Shown: positions 1-6,260 of the stretch, in pieces
How positions within the stretch are numbered: the first letter of the stretch is position 1
Layout of the letters: every line of letters begins with the position of its first letter
DNA from: JAUWMI01 sp964630455
Lineage (GTDB): Bacteria > Sumerlaeota > Sumerlaeia > MWCT01 > JAUWMI01
Direction of reading: 5' to 3'
NCBI GenBank assembly: GCA_964630455.1
Contig: CAZVVA010000051.1
Location: 1 to 20,155 of the forward strand
DNA length: 20,155 nucleotides
Position numbers and translations under genes: made by a program
Notes under the pieces: generated by a model
Databases searched by the model: none
The model's input: only the letters and a program-made list of their open reading frames with translations
What the model was told of the DNA's origin: nothing

Positions 1-152
1 GTGACACTATCCACTGCCTCGCCATCGTAACCAATTCCAGTGAGGCCAAGTCGCAGTGCACGCTTCTCAGCCTCGGACGCAAGAGCCGTCAACGCCGTCG
101 TCTTGCCCGTGTTTTTCGCAGTGCCGATGATCCCGATTACACTCGGAGGCAT
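1..152 (-). CDS. KamB-like P-loop protein, N-terminal part (cut by left edge)
   Basis: Only the first 50 residues are inside the window; the gene runs off the left edge. The protein opens with a hydrophobic strand and a P-loop, GTAKNTGKTT (residues 10-19), with the GTxxxxGKT spacing also seen in dethiobiotin synthetases. It then has LGLTGIGYDGEAVDSVT. From memory, a P-loop followed by an L-G-L-T-x-I-G-x-D-G-E segment is typical of KamB, the ATP-binding subunit of the lysine 5,6-aminomutase reactivase, which exchanges damaged B12 cofactor for intact AdoCbl. The gene lies 82 bases downstream of the B12 mutase on the same strand, which fits a reactivase role. An AAGAG-like ribosome site precedes the ATG. 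A stronger AGGAGG lies farther upstream, overlapping an in-frame TTG, so the start is not certain. Another NTPase function is possible. Confidence 0.6.
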   Translation of the reverse strand, partial: MPPSVIGIIGTAKNTGKTTALTALASEAEKRALRLGLTGIGYDGEAVDSV

Positions 153-234
153 AGCGCAGCTCTTTTCCGCCCTCCTCAATTCTACAATTCAGATCAAGTA
201 TAACAAGGGAATGGATCTTGATTGGAGCCAGTGC

Positions 235-2040
235 TCATGACACGCGCTTAGCCACAGTGTGACGGCCTGCGCGGCCTGGATTTGCACCCTCTTCGCGCGT
301 TCCAAAATGGCCTTCGTAGAGTGCGTCAACCATGCTGCCACTTTCCTTTACCCCTTTCAGCACCGCTATGATTTCCTCCTGCAGTTTGTCTGCATAGTGC
401 TGGCATTTGGCGGTTGGGGCAAACGTCGCATCACCCAGAAAGCGAAACATGGTGCGCAAAGCGTTGAACGTGTCGATGCGGGCAGCAATCGTGATAGGGC
501 CGCGGGAATAGGATTCATCGGTTGAGGCAAAGGTGAGCATATCTACGCCAAGGGAGGCTGCAAGCCCGGCGTGCAATGCCGTAGTGGTGGCAGATTGGGC
601 ACGGTCATCCTCATGAGTCAAGAAACCGATAGGCTCGCCAGTCCAGATCGGCGCATCAAACAGCGCGCGCAGGGCAAGAATCTTCGCCGCATTGTAATCC
701 ACAAAGTTGTTTTCCATCTGGCCGTAAATCATGGCATAGGGAGCAAAGCAGAGAAGGGGTTTGAGAATGGGACGTGCTCCCAGTTTTCGTGCCAGGGCTG
801 CTGTGAAGAGCATGCCTGCGAAATTCTTCGCTGTGGGAATCCCGCTCAGCTCGTCGTTTGCCGGAATGTCAAACGCCACACCTGCTTTACTCACCGTGCG
901 AATGGCATCCACTGCATCAAGCACCAGCCGGGCAGGATCCGTACCGCCGTTCATCGAGCCGTAAACCGGATTAATCTTCGTGAAATCTACACGAAAGTGG
1001 CTGGCGTAGACCGCCATCTCGGGCGTATTCAATCCGCGGTGAGCACGCACCTGAAAGTAGAGGTTCGGCCGCAAGTGGCGCTTTACGAGCGCGATGTTCT
1101 CAAACGTCGGAATGGTGCCGTCTTCTTCGTGAGCAATGAGTCCCTGGAGCAAGCCCTCCAGCCGCGCCACCCATGAGGGACAAATGAAAATTGTTCCGTC
1201 AATACCCCACTCCGTAGCGATATGGTTGTGCAGGACGTCCATCAACGGACACCCGCTGCCGGTGAAAATGATGACGCGCGGCTGAGAATCCAGGTGCTGA
1301 ATGGAACGTACGTTTGCTGAGCCATGAATCAAGCCCAGTGCTGCGACTTCGTCGGGAGTAATAGTGCGCGTCCCTTTAATCAGACGCCCTTTGGTGTAGT
1401 ACTCGACAATTGGCTGGTCGCACAACGCAAGGTACTCGCTCAGCAACGATGATGCAACATTGTCGCCCTGGCGAATCATCTCTTCGCGGAGTCGTGCACG
1501 CTGAATCCCTGGCGAGGTCTTATCCTCAGCCCAGGCCAACACTTCGTCGGTAATGGCATCCAGGAGTTCAGCCAGTTCCGGATTCTTTACCTCATACGAA
1601 TATGGGGCTGTGATGTCGCGCTTCTCTCGCTTCAAAGCCAGCTGGTTCGGTTCGTATGTGCGGCCCTCAATATAGGCCACCGCCTCTTCGACCTTGCAAC
1701 GGTCAGTAAACCCTTTGTCAAATCCCAATTCAGCAGCAAGCTCAGGGGTCATGGCCTTGCCGCCGATAATGATCTTCGACCGGGCGCGAATCCCTGCTGC
1801 ATCCAGCAGATCAACGAATCTGGCCAGCAACTCTACAACGCCGTAGCCCATAGTGCGGCTGACCAGAATGTAGTCAAAGGAATGTTCCGCGGCTTTCTTT
1901 ACCGCTTCTTCAAGCGGAAGATCCGGAGGTAGAATCGTCGTGTTATGCCCTGATTCCAGGAGCCGATAGTTTATCATCCGGAGTCCCAGATCATGCACTG
2001 GATCAAGTGGAACCAAAAGAATGGATAGAGGTTTCTTCAT
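235..2040 (-). CDS. Fused adenosylcobalamin-dependent mutase (KamE-type B12 domain plus KamD-type barrel)
   Basis: A 601-residue protein in two parts. Residues 4-126 form a Rossmann B12-binding domain: a base-off histidine motif DPVHDLG (13-19, H16), VSRTM (60-64) and IIIGGKA (90-96), followed by an ELGFDKGF segment. This order and wording match the cobalamin domain of lysine 5,6-aminomutase beta (KamE). Residues about 240-600 resemble the alpha subunit (KamD) barrel: GLNTPEMA (336-343), LARKLGARPILKP (416-428), the STDES/ITIAARID stretch (507-523) and a tail ALYEGHFG...GRAGRHTV that parallels the KamD C-terminus. The two subunits are thus fused, B12 domain first, unlike OraE where it is last. 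The KamE lysine that binds PLP (Lys144 in the clostridial enzyme) aligns with R26/L27, so PLP dependence is doubtful. A glutamate-mutase E-like relation is the alternative. The substrate is unknown. The start ATG follows a weak AGAAG ribosome site. Confidence 0.75.
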   Translation of the reverse strand: MKKPLSILLVPLDPVHDLGLRMINYRLLESGHNTTILPPDLPLEEAVKKAAEHSFDYILVSRTMGYGVVELLARFVDLLDAAGIRARSKIIIGGKAMTPELAAELGFDKGFTDRCKVEEAVAYIEGRTYEPNQLALKREKRDITAPYSYEVKNPELAELLDAITDEVLAWAEDKTSPGIQRARLREEMIRQGDNVASSLLSEYLALCDQPIVEYYTKGRLIKGTRTITPDEVAALGLIHGSANVRSIQHLDSQPRVIIFTGSGCPLMDVLHNHIATEWGIDGTIFICPSWVARLEGLLQGLIAHEEDGTIPTFENIALVKRHLRPNLYFQVRAHRGLNTPEMAVYASHFRVDFTKINPVYGSMNGGTDPARLVLDAVDAIRTVSKAGVAFDIPANDELSGIPTAKNFAGMLFTAALARKLGARPILKPLLCFAPYAMIYGQMENNFVDYNAAKILALRALFDAPIWTGEPIGFLTHEDDRAQSATTTALHAGLAASLGVDMLTFASTDESYSRGPITIAARIDTFNALRTMFRFLGDATFAPTAKCQHYADKLQEEIIAVLKGVKESGSMVDALYEGHFGTREEGANPGRAGRHTVAKRVS

Positions 2041-2137
2041 GCTTCTTCTTACTCAAACGCCATGTTCTTGTCAGGCATCAGCAGATATCTGTGCGCATCT
2101 GCCATTTCAAAAATATCAAACCAACGATAAACGTTTC

Positions 2138-2197
2138 GCGGATAAAAGAAGTTGCCGAAGGCAGTTTGGGGAAATCTTTGATTCCCCTTTTATCCGC
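2138..2197 (-). other. Three-way-junction hairpin element (possible structured RNA)
   Basis: Perfect 11-base inverted repeats GCGGATAAAAG (2138-2148) and CTTTTATCCGC (2187-2197) enclose two smaller hairpins. Read on the minus strand, the first is a GGGGAA/TTCCCC stem with a bulge (2168-2187). The second is a TGCC-TTC-GGCA stem whose top reads C-UUCG-G (2153-2163), a classic stable RNA tetraloop. The element lies between the end of the restriction cassette (2272) and the start of the B12 mutase (2040), both on the minus strand, so it would be transcribed in the mutase leader. There is no U-run, so it is not a simple terminator. The structure is visible directly; a role as leader RNA, processing site or small mobile repeat is inference. 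Confidence 0.5.
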
Positions 2198-2271
2198 TGT
2201 TATATGACCCGAAGCGCAAGGCTGCGAAGCAATCGTACAGTGTCAAAGCCCACCCAATATTTTAAGTGGCA

Positions 2272-3690
2272 TCATGATTCGCCCATTATTATTTGTTCGA
2301 CTTGTTCTTTGGCTTTATTTGTATCTTGCTCAGCCTCTTTTTTCAATTTTTGAGACTCTTCCTTTCTTTTCCTAACTTCATCTGCTATCTTGTCTTGGAC
2401 TTCTGATGGCGGAATAATAATTTTCACTTTCTCTATAGCGTCTCTGGTTATCCCTTTTTGCGCAGCACCGCTTATTAATCTGTTTATTTGCTCTTGCCCT
2501 AAATTGCTGAACAGGTAGGAAAATATATAAAATGGATTATAGCCCTCCTTGACTTCTATTTTGAACACATGCTCGTTAATGTTGCACTCTTTAAAGCGAA
2601 AATCTTTTGGCACAATAGCAACTTTCCCCGTTGTGGCACCATCTTTTACAATTAAGATATCAAATGGCTTAATCCAACTTTTCTTTTGAGTCTCGTGAAA
2701 TTCTCTTGGGATAAATCGTATATTCTCAAGATTAAAATCACCTTGTGACGTTATATGTTCTCCTCCAATGCTGGGTATTCCATCTTCTATATACTTAACT
2801 CCGCCCTTAGGTCTCTGACCACTCTCGATAGATTTTGAGATTCCTTTTAAGGGTTCAACTTCGTAGGAGGAATCTATGATCATATTTAAAACCCTTAAGT
2901 ATCTTGGAGAGTAAAACGCTGGATCTCGCCTTCCCTCCAAACTATCAGGGCTTACCCAGTAGGCTCGTTTTTCTTCCGCCTTTTGGATTGTTATATGTAA
3001 TTCTTTAAAAAGGGCATTATCGATTTCTTGGATAAGTAAATTTGCTGTTCTTAGTTTTTCCTTCTTTTGTATATGTGCGTTTACCATTATTTCGGCTATT
3101 TTATTCTGGATTTCAAATGGCGGAATAGGAATTTTTATCGAAGTTATGTAGGGAATGGTAATAGTGCTTTGAACAGTTCCACTTATTATATTGCTTATTA
3201 AAGTTTGACCTATTTGACTATTTAAATACGCCCATACATATCGAGGATTGACAGCGTCTATTAGTGAAATTCTCACCAAGTTTGCATTTATATTTGATCC
3301 TTCAAACTCTTTAGTAGCAAAACCCACTTTCCCAATAGTTCCTCTAACAGTAAAAATTAAGTCGCCTTCTTTGACAATAGTTTTACCAAATCTCTGGTTG
3401 TCTTCCTGTGAAATAAAACTTTCTTCCCCTATAATTAGTATCTCTCCATCGATGATGTTCTCACCTTTTAAAACTCTGATACCTCGCTCTAAGTATTTTA
3501 TTCCGTAAAACGTGGGATAGCGATATATCGAATCTATTATCTCACCTAATTTTTTCAATTCATATTTTCCTGTATCTAATTTCTTCTTCAATTCTAAAAA
3601 TTTTGGATCGTAATAAAATACATCTCTTCTACCTTCTAATAGGTTGTCTTCTACTTCAAATATCAACGGCGACTTATTTAATATTTTCAT
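2272..3690 (-). CDS. hsdS: Restriction-modification specificity subunit with two target-recognition domains
   Basis: A 472-residue DNA-sequence-recognition subunit. It has two homologous halves, each opening with LEGRRD followed by an FY-x-P-x-[FY]-L pattern (residues 18-32 and 251-265). Each half ends with the typical IPP-x-E-[IV]-Q-x-KIA segment (188-199 and 426-436), followed by a charged helix. This is the TRD1-conserved region-TRD2-conserved region plan of HsdS/BcgB proteins, which read two half-sites and place the methyltransferase on them. Its ATG overlaps the stop of the methyltransferase-nuclease gene by four bases (ATGA), so the two are translationally coupled. DNA here is much more AT-rich than the flanking operon genes. 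The length is normal for a full two-TRD subunit and no frameshift is seen. Confidence 0.9.
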   Translation of the reverse strand: MKILNKSPLIFEVEDNLLEGRRDVFYYDPKFLELKKKLDTGKYELKKLGEIIDSIYRYPTFYGIKYLERGIRVLKGENIIDGEILIIGEESFISQEDNQRFGKTIVKEGDLIFTVRGTIGKVGFATKEFEGSNINANLVRISLIDAVNPRYVWAYLNSQIGQTLISNIISGTVQSTITIPYITSIKIPIPPFEIQNKIAEIMVNAHIQKKEKLRTANLLIQEIDNALFKELHITIQKAEEKRAYWVSPDSLEGRRDPAFYSPRYLRVLNMIIDSSYEVEPLKGISKSIESGQRPKGGVKYIEDGIPSIGGEHITSQGDFNLENIRFIPREFHETQKKSWIKPFDILIVKDGATTGKVAIVPKDFRFKECNINEHVFKIEVKEGYNPFYIFSYLFSNLGQEQINRLISGAAQKGITRDAIEKVKIIIPPSEVQDKIADEVRKRKEESQKLKKEAEQDTNKAKEQVEQIIMGES

Positions 3691-5387
3691 CTTATCCTCT
3701 TTTGTTTCTTATAAATTTCTAAAATTGCTGGTAAATCATTTTTCCCAGAAGATCTACCTGTTGCGTCGTAGCCAACGTTCTCAGCGATAGCCATAAAAAT
3801 CTTACCTTGCTTTAATTTTTCTTCGAGGTGTTTCTTCTTTAAGAACAACAAACTTGCTTTCACTCCAGAACCATATGGGAGGAAAGTTTCCTGTGGAAGA
3901 CTAATAATCGCTTTCCAAATTGCATTTTGATCTATAAAGTTTCTAACATCCTGCAAACTTAGATTGCTTAAAACACCATCTGGTACAACGATTCCTAATA
4001 TCCCTTCCGGTTTCAGCAGCTTTAAACATCTCTCTATAAATAAAACCTCAGTGAGTTGGGCTTTTCTTCCTCTGCCAAGTTCATATCTTACTAAAATATC
4101 TTGGTTCTTTATTTTGCTTCCAAAAGGTGGATTGGTTAAGATTATGTCAAAACCATCCCTCTTTTTGAGAATATCTAATATCTGCTCGATTCTTTCAGAA
4201 TCTTTTAATCCGTCATGTGTAAAAATACCCCCATGACCATCTCCATGCATAACCATGTTCATCTTTGCAACCCAAGTCATTCTCTCATTTAAATCTATTC
4301 CGTATAGGTGTTCGGTAGCAAATCTCCATTTTTCTTGTTTTGGGTTGTCTAAGCCTCTTTGCCTATACAGTTCATCTATTTCATCGAAAACTCTGTTCAT
4401 GCAATTTATTAGAAAACCACCAGAGCCACAAGCAGGATCAAATATAAGATGTCTCCTTTTTGGCTCAACCATATCTACAATAAACTCTACAATTTCCCTC
4501 GGCGTGAAGAATTGACCTAAACCCCTGCCCATGAAAGTTCCTTTGATAAACCGCTCATAGGTTGCACCTTTAATATCGATAGACGTCTCTTGCAAAGTAT
4601 AACTTTGCAATTCTTGAACAATGTGGAAAATTGTTGGAAATCTCAGTTTTATGTATTTTATGTCTTCTGTTGTTCCTTCAAAAATTTCAGGATATTTGTT
4701 CTTTGCTCTTTCAAATATCTCCTTAAGTCTTGAACCTATCTCCTCTGGTAATTCGTCTTTTCCTATTTTAAATTCATAATCGCTTTTAGGAGTTCTTTTT
4801 TTGTCATCTCTAAATCCTTGTTCAACCTCTCTTTCATCCTGCATTTTTGCAAAAAGCAATTTACTTATTTCATCAAAAGAAATAGTAGGATCGAATCCTT
4901 CTTCATTTCTTATTATATCGTGACATTTACTTACTACTCTTTGGAGCTCGTAGAGGTCTTCAAATGCAATCAAAATTTCCTCTTTCATATATACCGGGGG
5001 TTTGGGTGCTTTTTCAATTTTCTTTGATTCTCCTTGTCTTTCCCCTGTTTGATACCAAAGCCAGGTTTTGCCATCAGTAACTAAGAAGTAAGGCGCTCTT
5101 AGACGTTGAGCATAAGACTCGGCTTGCTCCCAATCCAAAGGTTCATTGGGGGCTTTGCTCTCTACAACAATGTGAGGAATCTTCTTTGCGTTTTTTACGA
5201 TATAAACGACCGTATCAGCATATTTAGTTTCCCTTCCGAAGCGAATTGGCACTTTTTGAAGTCGTGGATCAATGATTTTGTACCCTAAGTCTTCCCTTAA
5301 AAAAGGAATAACAATATCTTCTAAAACCACTTCTTCTGGCTTTTTCTTCTTAGGCTCTTTCCCAATAAGCTTATCCTCTTTAGCCAT
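3687..5387 (-). CDS. Fused nuclease-DNA adenine methyltransferase (BcgI-like Type IIG/IIB restriction-modification subunit)
   Basis: A 566-residue protein. Residues about 20-130 are an HsdR_N-like PD-(D/E)xK nuclease domain: D58 in KYADTV, then E76 and K78 in VVESKAP, with the family's later DGKTWLWYQTG. Residues about 150-566 are an N6-adenine methyltransferase of the HsdM type: FFTPREIVEFIVD (293-305), SAM motif I DPACGSGGF (317-325), catalytic NPPF (419-422) and the HsdM-like tail GYDATGR...NDLPAIL. There is no helicase or translocase domain and no separate HsdR gene in the cassette. Nuclease and methyltransferase in one chain, paired with a separate specificity subunit, is the BcgI arrangement; such enzymes need SAM and cut without ATP-driven translocation. 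A strong AGGAGG site lies 7-8 bases before the ATG. The start overlaps the HEPN gene by eight bases. Confidence 0.88.
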   Translation of the reverse strand: MAKEDKLIGKEPKKKKPEEVVLEDIVIPFLREDLGYKIIDPRLQKVPIRFGRETKYADTVVYIVKNAKKIPHIVVESKAPNEPLDWEQAESYAQRLRAPYFLVTDGKTWLWYQTGERQGESKKIEKAPKPPVYMKEEILIAFEDLYELQRVVSKCHDIIRNEEGFDPTISFDEISKLLFAKMQDEREVEQGFRDDKKRTPKSDYEFKIGKDELPEEIGSRLKEIFERAKNKYPEIFEGTTEDIKYIKLRFPTIFHIVQELQSYTLQETSIDIKGATYERFIKGTFMGRGLGQFFTPREIVEFIVDMVEPKRRHLIFDPACGSGGFLINCMNRVFDEIDELYRQRGLDNPKQEKWRFATEHLYGIDLNERMTWVAKMNMVMHGDGHGGIFTHDGLKDSERIEQILDILKKRDGFDIILTNPPFGSKIKNQDILVRYELGRGRKAQLTEVLFIERCLKLLKPEGILGIVVPDGVLSNLSLQDVRNFIDQNAIWKAIISLPQETFLPYGSGVKASLLFLKKKHLEEKLKQGKIFMAIAENVGYDATGRSSGKNDLPAILEIYKKQKRIR

Positions 5388-5817
5388 TTTGGTCTCCTCC
5401 TACATCTATTTGAATGTCAGTCAATTTTTCAAATAGTTTCCTTACCGCATTTAAATACTCCTCTAAATAACTTCTTTCCAATGTTAAGCCAGTGGTAGTT
5501 CCCTTTAACCCATTTTCAATTTTCTTTATGTTATGGTGGTGAAATCCATCTCGAAGTAAACGAAATGTTTCTATTACTTCAATAATATCAGGTAAAATAT
5601 TTGCTCTAAGCCTAACTTGGTTTAGTAATGAGGGATAATGAAAAGGCGGATCTATATTTTCTTTAAAAATCAAATAGTTCCTCATAATTGTCTCTGTTGC
5701 GTGATCTGCAATTATAAGCGCTTGCTTGAAATCACCTTCATTTCCACGCTCAAATTTTTCTATAGCTCCTCTTAATGCGGTTATTGAATCACGCATCCAT
5801 CTTTCAGTCATTTTCAT
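5380..5817 (-). CDS. HEPN-like small helical protein leading the restriction cassette
   Basis: A 145-residue, largely helical protein with no signal peptide. Residues 30-50 (QALIIADHATETIMRNYL) and 80-96 (EVIETFRLLRDGFHHHN) look like a HEPN four-helix domain. RDGFHH (89-94) satisfies the R-x4-H motif used by HEPN ribonucleases. Its stop overlaps the start of the nuclease-methyltransferase by eight bases, so it is the first gene of a three-gene operon and shares its low GC. HEPN proteins in defence loci are often RNA-cutting abortive-infection effectors, though many are inactive scaffolds; which applies here is inference. A second ATG lies two codons inside, with an AAAGG site before both. A DUF4145-type helical protein is the closest alternative. 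No partner nucleotidyltransferase is visible. Confidence 0.6.
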   Translation of the reverse strand: MKMTERWMRDSITALRGAIEKFERGNEGDFKQALIIADHATETIMRNYLIFKENIDPPFHYPSLLNQVRLRANILPDIIEVIETFRLLRDGFHHHNIKKIENGLKGTTTGLTLERSYLEEYLNAVRKLFEKLTDIQIDVGGDQNG

Positions 5818-5898
5818 ATGGCCTTTTCATTTCTTTAATGTGGGCTCTGGCATTTAATATAACACAGATATATCCGAAAACCGTCTACGCGAGAGCAG

Positions 5899-5921
5899 AA
5901 AAAGCAGGCAAGGATGCCTCC
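5899..5921 (-). terminator. Terminator-like hairpin after the 75-residue gene
   Basis: On the minus strand an AGGCA stem, TCCT loop and TGCCT stem (5906-5919) are followed two bases later by a run of five T (5903-5899), starting just after the TAG stop of the upstream small gene. The stem is only five pairs, so it is weak. The same sequence also resembles a degraded copy of the dispersed AGGCA...TGCCT palindrome seen at 6225-6243. If it works, it separates the first part of the operon from the restriction cassette. Confidence 0.35.
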
Positions 5922-5922
5922 G

Positions 5923-6150
5923 CTACTGCTCCAGCCAGCCGTAGTGATCGCCAGGCTTGTAGACGTTGCCGCGCAGGCGCACCCGTGCACTCATTCCCGT
6001 GAATTCCAGCGCAATGATGTCACCCTGCTTGAATCCCAACTCCTTGAGTAGCTCCATTGCGAGCCGCTTCGCCTCGGCTTCACACTCGCAAAGCAGAACG
6101 GTTTCGAGGTCAACGGCATCAACAATACGGCTAAATACAGCTGCACCCAT
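5923..6150 (-). CDS. Small unknown protein of the B12/PLP operon
   Basis: A 75-residue protein that I do not recognise. The first half is a predicted helix rich in acidic and small residues (VLLCECEAEAKRLAMELLKEL). The second half looks like beta strands: GDIIALEF, ARVRLRG, then YKPGDHYGW. This could be a small SH3-like or thiolase-small-subunit-like fold, but no motif proves it. It is on the operon strand, 110 bases after the SelA-like PLP enzyme, with a GGGGA ribosome site about 10 bases before ATG. Its GC matches the operon rather than the AT-rich cassette that follows. It may be an accessory subunit of the PLP enzyme or of the mutase. No competing frame on the other strand looks better. 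Confidence 0.55.
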   Translation of the reverse strand: MGAAVFSRIVDAVDLETVLLCECEAEAKRLAMELLKELGFKQGDIIALEFTGMSARVRLRGNVYKPGDHYGWLEQ

Positions 6151-6221
6151 TCAATATGTTCCCCGCGTCAAAAACTCAGGCGCATAGTGAATTTGACTAT
6201 TCGATCGGTTCATTCTCTACC

Positions 6222-6246
6222 TGCCACAGGCAAGATGCCTGTGCCA
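6222..6246. repeat. Short dispersed palindrome (CACAGGCA-AGA-TGCCTGTG)
   Basis: Perfect 8-base arms CACAGGCA (6225-6232) and TGCCTGTG (6236-6243) round a three-base loop, with outer bases TGC/CCA nearly continuing the pairing. It lies in the gap between the PLP gene and the 75-residue gene. It is like the REP-type palindromes that are scattered in high copy in many uncultivated genomes. It would form a hairpin in the operon transcript and could affect mRNA stability, but has no T-run. Confidence 0.55.
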
Positions 6247-6260
6247 CCAAAAATATGGTC

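Noticed and set aside
571..1176. Long plus-strand reading frame (201 residues) inside the B12 mutase
   Set aside because: It lies wholly opposite a clearly conserved protein, has no ribosome site and a composition typical of an antisense shadow.
235..2040. Calling the mutase glutamate mutase (GlmS-GlmE fusion)
   Set aside because: Total length and a loose barrel pattern fit, but the G-L-x-x-P-E-[IM]-A block, the L-A-R...L-K-P block, the C-terminal tail and the B12 domain wording all match KamD/KamE better.
2041..2271. Possible cobalamin riboswitch before the B12 mutase
   Set aside because: No convincing B12 box is visible, and the three-way element is far too small for a cobalamin aptamer.
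3687..5387. Ordinary Type I methyltransferase HsdM with a missing HsdR
   Set aside because: The N-terminal domain has its own D...E-x-K nuclease motif and no translocase gene is present, so a self-contained BcgI-like system explains the cassette.
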